Assembly (NCBI GenBank): GCA_025642065.1
Contig: JAODUP010000278.1
Coordinates: forward strand, 1 to 64,000
Direction of reading: 5' to 3'
Source: Paralvinella palmiformis
Taxonomy: Eukaryota > Annelida > Polychaeta > Terebellida > Alvinellidae
Length of the DNA: 64,000 bases
The notes beneath the pieces were generated by a model. The model saw only the letters and a program-made list of their open reading frames with translations, was not told the origin of the DNA and searched no databases. How positions within the stretch are numbered: the first letter of the stretch is position 1; every line of letters starts with the position of its first letter. The position numbers and the translations under genes are program-made. Below are positions 35,107-46,096 of the stretch, one piece after another.

Positions 35107-36473
35107 AGTGTACATAGTAAGAGGCAACAGGCACAGAGCATCAACATATCTAAACCTCCTTCGAAACCTACCTCCATAAATCTAAATACAACTATACATA
35201 CATTAATCTAAATATTAAATGTTCAATACCTCCACATATTGATAAATGTGTGCGTATACCTAAGCATGTGTCTGGTCTACTCATCAGCCTGTGGGAACCA
35301 GCTAATTCGCTTTTCGTACGCGACAACTATGTCACGCCCACAGGAAAGCGGCTACATGCAGGCTACGTACAAAAAGCGGAAGCACGTAAAAACATACCAT
35401 TTGATACCACAGCTCGCACCAAACACGTGCGTGTGGTTCAATGGTGACTTGCTACATACATATCATAAACTATTTTGACACCACAGTTTACATTCAACAG
35501 TAATTTTCTGTGGTCCAAAAGAAACCTGTATATAAAGCATTTCGACACCTCAGATGCTGACCTCAGCTTTATTCTGGGTTCGAATAGCTGAATAAATCCT
35601 ACCTATATGAACCGTGTATCAATACACGTCCGACTGGTCTGGCGTCGAAGTTCTTCTCTAACCTAAGTGAAAATTCAAGCCCTATATATAGCCTCAGCGT
35701 GTTAACAAACATTACAGTTTGTCCATAACAAAAAGAATGTACACTAACACAGTTTCAAGCCCTATATATAGCCTCAGCGTGTTAACAAACATTACAGTTT
35801 GTCCGCAACAAAGAGAATGCACACTAACACAGTATGGACTCACTAAAGCGATTAAACTAAAATAAAAACAAAGTAGCAATACCGCACAATGGATTATTAC
35901 TGGACTAGAACGAAATATCGTCTCAAACCTGAGTAAATACTACGATTTACTCGAACCTAACAGCTAACCCTCATACGTTTCCGTTCATCACTAAGGGAAC
36001 GTTCATTCACGCTTAATTTAGCGTCCCTAAGTATATGCAGTTAGGTGTGGTGGGATCTAAATTAAAGCGCCTATCCACTTGATCTATTTGACCCATGGTC
36101 GAGAACAGTGGATTTCAGGCATTACTGCGAATGACACGTCGGGATTATAATAGCTATACATTTAACAAATTTCCTATATCAGTGTAATCTAATTACTCAT
36201 AATATGGAAAAAAACTCTGTCCGCAGCTTAATACCCATGGAGATGCCTGCCGGAGTAACAAACGACTCCAGGAGTATAAATCCATCAAGCAGCATTGTAT
36301 GAATTAATAGGTCGTTTCGCCAGACCACATAAGAGGACAACAATATAGATTCTACATTATACATAACAAAGCTAATAAACTCAACATGTTTTAATAACGA
36401 CATAACTTTCTTACATTGGTGTAATAAGAAATCTGGATGGAAATAGATAAGATGTCTGGCACGGGCAATGTGC
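35102..36473. repeat. array unit 1
   Basis: 1372 bases. The hairpin is at 35613-35628 and the subrepeats at about 35682-35757 and 35757-35832. Confidence 0.9.
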
Positions 36474-37840
36474 GTTTTAGGGTACATAGTAAAGAGCAGC
36501 AGAGCATCAACATATCTAACTCTTCGAAACCTACCTCCATAAATCTAAATACAACTATACATACATTAATCTAAATATTAAATGTTCAATACCTCCACAT
36601 ATTGATAAATGTGTGCGTATACCTAAGCATGTGTCTGGTCTACTCATCAGCCTGTGGGAACCAGCTAATTCGCTTTTCGTACGCGACAAATATGTCACGC
36701 CCACAGGAAAGCGGCTACATGCAGGCTACGTACAAAAAGCGGAAGCACGTAAAAACATACCATTTGATACCACAGCTCGCAACAAACACGTGCGTGTGGT
36801 TCAATGGTGACTTGCTACATACATATCATAAACTATTTTGACACCACAGTTTACATTCAACAGTAATTTTCTGTGGTCCAAAAGAAACCTGTATATAAAG
36901 CATTTCGACACCTCAGATGCTGACCTCAGCTTTATTCTGGGTTCGAATAGCTGAATAAATCCTACCTATATGAACCGTGTATCAATACACGTCCGACTGG
37001 TCTGGCGTCGAAGTTCTTCTCTAACACAAGTGAAATTTCAAGCCCTATATATAGCCTCAGCGTGTTAACAAACATTACAGTTTGTCCATAACAAAGAGAA
37101 TGCACACTAACACAGTTTCAAGCCCTATATATAGCCTCAGCGTGTTAACAAACATTACAGTTTGTCCACAACAAAGAATGTACACTAACACAGTATGGAC
37201 TCACTAAAGCGATTAAACTAAAATAAAAACAAAGTAGCAATACCGCACAATGGATTATTACTGGACTAGAACGAAATATCGTCTCAAACCTGAGTAAATA
37301 CTACGATTTAGTCGAACCTAACAGCTAACCCTCATACGTTTCCGTTCATCACTAAGGGAACGTTCATTCACGCTTAATATAGCGTCCCTAAGTATATGCA
37401 GTTAGGTGTGGTGGGATCTAAATTAAACTCTAACCACTTGATCTATTTGACCCATGGTCGAGAACAGCGGATTTCAGGCAGATCTCCGATACTGCGAATG
37501 ACACGTCGGGATTATAATAGCTATACATTTAACAAATTTCCTATATCAGTGTAATCTAATTACTCATAATATGGGAAAAAACTCTGTCCGCAGCTTAATA
37601 CCCATGGAGATGCCTGCCGGAGTAACAAACGACTCCAGGAGTATAAATCCATCAAGCAGCATTGTATGAATTAATAGGTCGTTTCGCCAGACCACATAAG
37701 AGGACAACAATATAGATTCTACATTATACATAACAAAGCTAATAAACTCAACATGTTTTAATAACGACATAACTTTCTTACATTGGTGTAATAAGGAATC
37801 TGGATGGAAATAGATAAGATGTCTGGCACGGGCAATGTGC
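36474..37840. repeat. array unit 2
   Basis: 1367 bases; has GCAGCAGAGC in place of GGCAACAGGCACAGAGC near its start and an added AGATCTCCG shared with unit 3 near 37481. Confidence 0.9.
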
Positions 37841-39220
37841 GTTTTAGTGTACATAGTAAGAGGCAACAGGCACAGAGCATCAACATATCTAAACCTCCTT
37901 CGAAACCTACCTCCATAAATCTAAATACAACTATACATACATTAATCTAAATATTAAATGTTCAATACCTCCACATATTGATAAATGTGTGCGTATACCT
38001 AAGCATGTGTCTGGTCTACTCATCAGCCTGTGGGAACCAGCTAATTCGCTTTTCGTACGCGACAAATATGTCACGCCCACAGGAAAGCGGCTACATGCAG
38101 GCTACGTACAAAAAGCGGAAGCACGTAAAAACATACCATTTGATACCACAGCTCGCAACAAACAACGCATGCGTGTGGTTCAATGGTGACTTGCTACATA
38201 CATATCATAAACTATTTTGACACCACAGTTTACATTCAACAGTAATTTTCTGTGGTCCAAAAGAAACCTGTATATAAAGCATTTCGACACCTCAGATGCT
38301 GACCTCAGCTTTATTCTGGGTTCGAATAGCTGAATAAATCCTACCTATATGAACCGTGTATCAATACACGTCCGACTGGTCTGGCGTCGAAGTTCTTCTC
38401 TAACCTAAGTGAAAATTCAAGCCCTATATATAGCCTCAGCGTGTTAACAAACATTACAGTTTGTCCATAACAAAGAATGTACACTAACACAGTTTCAAGC
38501 CCTATATATAGCCTCAGCGTGTTAACAAACATTACAGTTTGTCCACAACAAAGAGAATGCACACTAACACAGTATGGACTCACAAAAGCGATTAAACTAA
38601 AATAAAAACAAAGTAGCAATACCGCACAATGGATTATTACTGGACTAGAACGAAATATCGTCTCAAACCTGAGTAAATACTACGATTTACTCGAACCTAA
38701 CAGCTAACCCTCATACGTTTCCGTTCATCACTAAGGGAACGTTCATTCACGCTTAATTTAGCGTCCCTATGTATATGCAGTTAGGTGTGGTGGGATCTAA
38801 ATTAAAGCGCCTATCCACTTGATCTATTTGACCCATGGTCGAGAACAGCGGATTTCAGGCAGATCTCCGATACTGCGAATGACACGTCGGGATTATAATA
38901 GCTATACATTTAACAAATTTCCTATATCAGTGTAATCTAATTACTCATAATATGGGAAAAACTCTGTCCACAGCTTAATACCCATGGAGATGCCTGCCGG
39001 AGTAACAAACGACTCCAGGAGTATAAATCCATCAAGCAGCATTGTATGAATTAATAGGTCGTTTCGCCAGACCACATAAGAGGACAACAATATAGATTCT
39101 ACATTATACATAACAAAGCTAATAAACTCAACATGTTTTAATAACGACATAACTTTCTTACATTGGTGTAATAAGGAATCTGGATGGAAATAGATAAGAT
39201 GTCTGGCACGGGCAATGTGC
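37841..39220. repeat. array unit 3
   Basis: 1380 bases; has a net in-frame 3-base insertion (AACAACGCATGCG against AACACGTGCG) near 38158. Confidence 0.9.
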
Positions 39221-39866
39221 GTTTTAGGGTACATATAAAGAGGCAACAGGCACAGAGCATCAACATATCTAAACCTCCTTCGAAACCTACCTCCATAAAT
39301 CTAAATACAACTATACATACATTAATCTAAATATTAAATGTTCAATACCTCCACATATTGATAAATGTGTGCGTATACCTAAGCATGTGTCTGGTCTACT
39401 CATCAGCCTGTGGGAACCAGCTAATTCGCTTTTCGTACGCGACAAATATGTCACGCCCACAGGAAAGCGGCTACATGCAGGCTACGTACAAAAAGCGGAA
39501 GCACGTAAAAACATACCATTTGATACCACAGCTCGCAACAAACACGTGCGTGTGGTTCAATGGTGACTTGCTACATACATATCATAAACTATTTTGACAC
39601 CACAGTTTACATTCAACAGTAATTTTCTGTGGTCCAAAAGAAACCTGTATATAAAACATTTCGACACCTCAGATGCTGACCTCAGCTTTATTCTGGGTTC
39701 GAATAACTGAATAAATCCTACCTATATGAACCATGTATCAATACACGTCCGACTGGTCTGGCGTCAAAGTTCTTCTCTAACCTAAGTGAAAATTCAAGCC
39801 CTATATATAGCCTCAGCGTGTTAACAAACATTACAGTTTGTTCATAACAAAGAGAATGTACACTAA
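39221..39866. repeat. array unit 4, truncated
   Basis: Ends inside the first subrepeat, next to a short GTGTG run. Confidence 0.9.
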
Positions 39867-40279
39867 CTCAGTGTGGTGTGTGTGTGTGATTCCACTAGTA
39901 ACTGTGAGGTAAAAAAAACTAGAAAAATGTAAATCTTAAACGATAACGTGACAATAGTTGGAGAGACTGATTGTCGACGATATAAGATGAAGATACTTAA
40001 AAAACAAACATTTATCAGTTGACTGAGACAAAGACGTGAAATTAAACAATGTCCGCAGATTGTTGGATGAAGAAGCGTCGTCAAATATCTAATAGATAAC
40101 AACTGTCATCGAATGACAGTTCTAACATCTGATGGCAGAATGTGGAAACGATCAGTCAGTCGATGTTATCTGGGAAGTCGGTGATGATTAGGTAATGATA
40201 CACACGCGTGCGCGCGCACACACACACACTAATTAGGTCTAAAATTAAACACAAATTAAAACTCTCTTCAGCCTATCAT
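39867..40279. other. unassigned sequence right of the array
   Basis: No gene recognised; ends with short CG/CA alternating repeats at 40201-40229. Confidence 0.5.
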
Positions 40280-41090
40280 CGCCAAATAAATTGTCATCCT
40301 GTCGTCAGTCAGCTCTAGACCACGTGACACCTGACGGACACCCCGCTATTCCGACCGACTTCGTCCCGACGGCACTCTAAATCTGGAGCACTTCAGGTGC
40401 GCTCTTTAACCGGTAATTACGAGGCCGGAGTAATTACGAGGCCCCGCCATCTTGTACGCCTATTTCTCACACTCGGATCATTCTCGGGACCGAGGTGGGC
40501 CGCTATCGGGCTGCTGTCGGCATACAACCAGTCGGCGGCTTTCACGCGAACGTTCGCCGTCTCGTACTTGACTGTTTTGATCCGGTGACCACTTGGTCCC
40601 GGCGCCCGGTCCTCGAAGAAGTGGCTTCCTCGCAATCATCCGCAATTTCTTTTCGCAATTAGACGCAATTGCCTCCGAGAGAAAATAGGCGCTATTCAGG
40701 AGATAATGTTCGTGAAATGAGAGCTGCAAAATGGAGTTCGATCTGAGAAGGGAGAGTTCATTCCGTCACGATATCCTTTATGGGCCGGCGTCGACCGGAA
40801 GCCGGTCGGTAGCCATTTTGTTTCTTCCAACTGCTCGATATTAATCCCCGGCACGCCAATTACGACGACTTCTCTACCAGTCCCCGATAACAACATCTGT
40901 CAACAAGACGATACGGTCGAGATGTCCTGGATATACGTGACCATTATATAAAGGTTGGCCGACCTTCGCTGAAGAACTCGCTGAAGAACTTGAGACAATT
41001 CTTGTTCCTTTCTATCCGTTCTCGTCCCGTTCTCGACGAGCTGACGAGGACAAGCATTAGCGACGTGCGATGACGTAATCACGAAATTCA
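40280..41090. promoter_or_regulatory. CpG-rich island, possible promoter or enhancer
   Basis: Clearly richer in CG dinucleotides than the AT-rich flanks. It includes a 13-base direct repeat TAATTACGAGGCC (40414-40426 and 40430-40442) with the homeodomain-type core TAATTA, and further AATTA motifs near 40657, 40858 and 41088. Overlapping frames on both strands (for example 40729-40478 and 40896-40696, - strand) match nothing I know. Function is inferred only from composition. Confidence 0.35.
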
Positions 41091-41424
41091 ATTAGGGTTA
41101 TATAGAAGAAAAACAATGAAATACCTAAGAATTTCGACGAAACACGAGGAGATTAATTAAGTACGGTGGTCTGGAAAGAAAAAGCTGATCTGTTGCGAAA
41201 TTTATTTATTAATAATCAATTGTTGTGGTGTTGAGGACACATGGCGGTGATAACTATATTCCGGGACCTAAAACACGGAGCAGTAGACCAGAAATGATCC
41301 CCAAATAAAGTAATAGGTTTAAAACATCAGGATCAAACTTAAATATCTGACACAATCTAATCTAGACAGTTGTCTGATACTAGTTTTGTCTGTGTGTGAG
41401 TCTTGTCACGCGCACACGCACACG

Positions 41425-41479
<55 letters not shown>

Positions 41480-42294
41480 CATTTAATGCGGTAAGTAATG
41501 ACAAGTTATCAACAACAACAAAAATATCAGTATAACATATCATTACAAAGATATTGTTAAAGATAGCATGTGGTTAGTACGAATACGTTACTCCGTAAGA
41601 GAAGTAAATAAAATTGTTGTATTTCGCTTTGTTTTTCGATGCCTCCGATGGAGGTATAGTTAAATGATCCGTGCTGGATCATTTGATGTAAACAACAAAG
41701 ATGTAGAAACGACATACAATTACACCGATGATCTTTCCGATACGGATGACATTCTAAATATTGTATAAGTTGAGTCACTGGTTTATTTGTTATTATCATC
41801 ACCTCAACAAAAACGCTCTCATATATGCTAGAACTATATTACGCTTAGATGAGGAAGTATTTTATAAACGCAAGTATGAAAACTGCCGAGCTACTGCAGC
41901 TTAGTCGTATTCCGATCTACTTCAAAGAATAAATAGATAATTAATTATTTAAGTGGATGTTTCGTTGTCTCATTGGTATTAACGACAATTGAAAAAAAAA
42001 ACTAACCAAAATGGCGCAAAGGGAATGTTGTGATCTAGTTATGTTTCCAGATCTGTTAAGTCTCCCGGTTCACGGGGGAGCCTCCCACTTTTTGTACCCA
42101 ACCCCCACCCTCCCGCGCGTGAGACGAAATATCCAATTTATAATCCGTCCTCCAGTTTCATATTTTTGTAACCTCCCATATTCTATGCTACATGCCCCTT
42201 TTTATAAATAAATATATCCGCGATTTACAGAGTAGTGGATTAGAGCCCCAGATCCCTAATCTATTTCAGTTACTAATTGCACTGTTCTACTTTA
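41091..42294. other. unassigned sequence with a (CA)n(TA)n microsatellite
   Basis: The microsatellite is at 41411-41478. No gene recognised. Confidence 0.5.
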
Positions 42295-42690
42295 TTTCCA
42301 ACCATTCATATCTGTTTTTATGTGGGTTTTTGTTGTTGTTTTGTTCAGAGGGTTGTGAAGTGTCCACCATTTAGACTGGTTTTATAGTGTTTCACTTGCA
42401 CAGTAAGTTTGTGCAGTTCCACCATTCATATCTGTTTTTATAGTGTGTTTTTCCCAGAGGGTTGTGCAATGTCAGTTGGTATTAACCGTGTGATAATTGG
42501 TTTTTATATAAAGTGTCCACCAATTAGGTTGGTTTAATAGTTTTTAACAAATAGACTTACACAGCAAGGTTGTGGTGTTCCATCATTCATATATATTTTA
42601 ATAATGTTTTCCCAGATGGTTGTGCAATGTCAGTTGGTATTAACTGTGTGATGATTGTTTTTTTTTATATATAAAATGTTCACGATTTAT
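42295..42690. repeat. degenerate tandem repeat, period about 120-160 bp
   Basis: Three diverged copies begin with [AT]CCA[CT]CATTCATAT at about 42299, 42421 and 42582. They share CCCAGA.GGTTGTG, GTCAGTTGGTATTAAC and GTGTCCACCA segments. Confidence 0.75.
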
Positions 42691-43099
42691 TTATTTAATG
42701 TTTTTGCACAGGTTTAAGCTGGTTTGTGAATATAAACTGTATGATGGTTGATTGTATATAATCTTTATGATGGTTGTGGAGTTATTGCATGTTATACTTA
42801 TATCATTTTCAAATAAAGATTTATTTTACATACGATTGTTTGTGAGTTTTTCATTATATACCGCCGCGCAATAGCATCTCCAGACATCTCCAGTTTTGGC
42901 ATGTCACAAACTTTGCCATCAGACGAGACCATCAACATAAAAGTAGATTCACCGCCAGGAATGTACCAATTTTAACATTGGTGACCTTGACCTTACGAGA
43001 CAGAAATGAGGAGAAAAAAAACATTTACCAAAACTTCAAGTAAAATGTAAATTGTTTTATACGAATTGTTTTAATAAACAACTCAACGTACGTCGTGTA
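42691..43099. other. unassigned sequence
   Basis: Nothing recognised. Confidence 0.5.
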
Positions 43100-43610
43100 T
43101 ATTGTCGGCAAATGACGAATACTGCCTAACTAACCTTCACCGAGTAGATGTCTACCAGTAATGTTTCTAAGCCGATTGATCCCGGGTTTGGTACGAGAAC
43201 GAGGCGTTCGGATACCGGAAAGCCCCGAGCGACTGTCCGAACACGGATCGATGATGTCCGATGGTCAATCAGCGGCAAACTTCGCCGGCGAAAACCTCAT
43301 CTTCGTGATGGAAACGAGCATTACCGGGAGAAAACGAAGTTGATGATCTCTCTTTCCGGGACTAGAGACGTGCGCTCCGGAGTAGGTCCGCTGTTTGTTG
43401 AGAGCTGGTCGAGTCTCGGTGGCGGTGTGATCAAAGGGACTTGTTAGAGGGAGATAAGAGGCTAGCTGTAGCAGGTAAACACGCCTAGGATGACTATCAG
43501 ATGTAACCTTGTTGACATGAGGCCGGCTGTAACTAGACGGTGTCATCCTCATTTCTGTACTTAACGTCGCCCATATAGAAGACAAACTTAGGATATCCGG
43601 AGTTATAACT
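43100..43610. other. CpG-rich open segment, unassigned
   Basis: Frames are open on both strands (43148-43447 and 43161-43343 +, 43585-43265 -), as expected of GC-rich DNA. None matches a known family and no splice structure was established. It could be an exon or regulatory island. Confidence 0.3.
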
Positions 43611-44017
43611 AGGGCTGGCTATTGGCTCAACATAACTACGCAAACGCGAAGATAAAGTATTTTTTATGTGCACACGCACGCACGCGCTCACACGACTCAG
43701 ATATATCATTCTGCCTCACATCTTAAGCTCGTCAGCGGATTTTATATATCAGCATTCATTGTTTATAATTCACTTTGGTATAATGTGGCAGTAAAATTAT
43801 AATTTTATAATCCAGTGTGTATCTAGTCTGTGCTATGACGTCCAAATTTAATTTTCTGCTCCTCATAAATAAAATTAACCCTCCTTTTTAAAATGATAAT
43901 CGTCAATCAGGCCATGACCTCATAACTCTGCTTTAGTTCGTAAATTCCCGTTTATTAATTCTCTGTGCCAGTGCTTTTTTTCACATAAAGACATATAAAT
44001 ATATATCGTACTAGACG

Positions 44018-44061
<44 letters not shown>

Positions 44062-45013
44062 TATAGGTAAATATATAGATAAAATAACACTTACGTGCTG
44101 TATAATAGATAGATATATACTCAGGTTCGTGCTTCAAGTCGAGCAATGCAAGTATGTATAATTTACATCAAAAATGGAATTGCTATGAACGATAATGGGG
44201 ATATTTATCAAATAAAATGTTAACTAATAAGATCGTAATCCGGTTATTTAAATTGCAATCTGAATATCGAGTATCGGACAAGAGAGAAGAACAAAAATAG
44301 TACAATCTGTCTTTAGTCAAACAAATGAGAAGTACATATTCACAAAAAGTAACTAGAATACGTCGACCCACAGTTGTCGAAATATCTGCCATTTTTATGA
44401 TTTTCAGTACGATATTATTATTATTTGCAGATGAAATGTAGAAGAAAAAAAATTTGGGTGTTCAGCTTCATTCGTCAAGTTATAATGCTATAGATGCATT
44501 CGAATATCAAAATGACGTCATATGGATTTACAATGAATAGCTTCTCTCTGGATGTTAAGCGGTTGAGTGGGCAATAAATGTCTCATCGTATAATGATAAT
44601 AATGCGTGGCTGAGATTCCCCCTGAACCATAATTTGCATATAAACATAATAAGATGTTTTCAATCAGAAGTCGCTGATTGGCATTGACTATGAATAATAA
44701 ATATATATAAACATATATGAAGAGGGGGTAACATAATATAATTTTTCCATATTTGATACAGCCAATAGAAGTACAAAAATTGAGTAGTCAAACATTGCCT
44801 ATCATTAATGATGATATGGATTGTCTTCTTTTTTGTATAGAAAATTGACTAAGGTACTTCTCGCCCTCAAGGCCATCCATACACACGTGATGGAGTTCCG
44901 TAGGAGTTCCGTATCCGAAGTGTTAGACGTTCGATAGTACAAGGATGCTGGATCGTGTACGCTGTCTGCCGACGATCGTCGCGTGTACTTTGACGATAAG
45001 GTAAGCTCATTTG
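43611..45013. other. unassigned sequence with a (GATA)n microsatellite
   Basis: The microsatellite is at 44016-44060. Several AT-rich frames look like chance. This is the 3' side of the stum gene; its polyadenylation site was not identified. Confidence 0.5.
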
Positions 45014-45211
45014 TCACGAGGTAATGAACACACGCCAATCCGGGACCAATACCCGGTCTCCGGACGTCGAGATCCGGCCTAAGCTCGTAGTGGCCGGTGT
45101 TAGCGAAATCCGTAAGGAGCTTTTTCCGAGTATGGAGCCGTTCGTTATCAGATTGGACCGGATGGTTTCGATGATTGGGCCGTCGTCGTGCCGTATGGAA
45201 CCCGGCTGGTC

Positions 45212-45435
45212 CTATCCTTCTATGTCCGGCATCTCCGATCCGGACGGCGGCGGCGGCGGTGTCCGTCGCGCGTTGTACGTGGGCAATCCGGGAGAGACAC
45301 GTGACGTACTCTGGCGAATCGCACGTCTCGTCGTCGATGGCCGCGTAATTCGTCCAAACAGTCCGCTCTGAGGACGGATTCTGGTGTCAGCTTCCTCATC
45401 TTCGTCGTTGTCCTTCATCCCATGATACTCATCTA
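45212..45435 (-). CDS. stum: stum exon 3 with stop
   Basis: Acceptor ACATTCCAG; the first residues are LDEYHGMKDNDEDEEADTRI. A second AG three bases later gives an alternative start (NAGNAG). Ends at TAG; the same frame stays open to 45014. Confidence 0.7.
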
Positions 45436-45444
45436 CTGGAATGT

Positions 45445-45482
<38 letters not shown>

Positions 45483-46042
45483 AGATCGTATAATAATATC
45501 TAAGTAATCATCATCATCCTCATCATCATTATCTTAATCATCATTATCCTCATAATTTGTATTATCATCATCATTATTATTATCATCATCATCATCGTAA
45601 TTATCATCATCATCAGCATCATGATGATCACCATCATCATCATCATAATCACCACCATCATCAGTAGTATTATCATTATCATCATTATCATCATTATTTT
45701 ATATTGTTATTATTGTTATTATTAATATTATCATCATCGTCGTCAGCATCATCATCATCATTTAATCCTATCCATATTTATAATCGTTTACGTTCTGTTG
45801 TGGGCTACAGTAAATGTTTATTACCACATCGACCAGTACAATACAGCACTGAGGTCGACACGTCGAGGGGGATCCTTTTTTGGCTGCCACTTACTAAATC
45901 TTACCGTCCTCAGTAATCTTTTACCATTTGATATAAAAGATCAGAGCCGGATAAGATTTGGCTCAAAGGCCAACTGATATTGGTAACGGGTGGGTAGCCC
46001 TGAACTAGCCCGTACCCAGAACTTCTGTGTGCCTTTTTATTG

Positions 46043-46096
<54 letters not shown>

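Larger units (their letters stand above)
35102..39866. repeat. tandem array of about 3.5 units of 1.37 kb
   Basis: Unit starts, marked by GTTTTAG[TG]GTACAT, are at 35102, 36474, 37841 and 39221, giving periods of 1372, 1367 and 1380 bases plus a 646-base partial unit. The units are near-identical. Each full unit contains a frame of 79-80 codons with an overlapping 65-66 codon frame (+ strand), a 96-101 codon frame (- strand), a perfect hairpin (CGTGTAT CA ATACACG), and two tandem copies of a roughly 78-base subrepeat starting TCAAGCCCTATATATAGCC. No RNA gene, histone or transposase was recognised in it. GT repeats lie at both edges of the array. Confidence 0.96.

Noticed and set aside
45024..45371. 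115-codon + strand frame
   Set aside because: Antisense to stum exon 3 and its 3' side; open because of GC-rich codons on the other strand.
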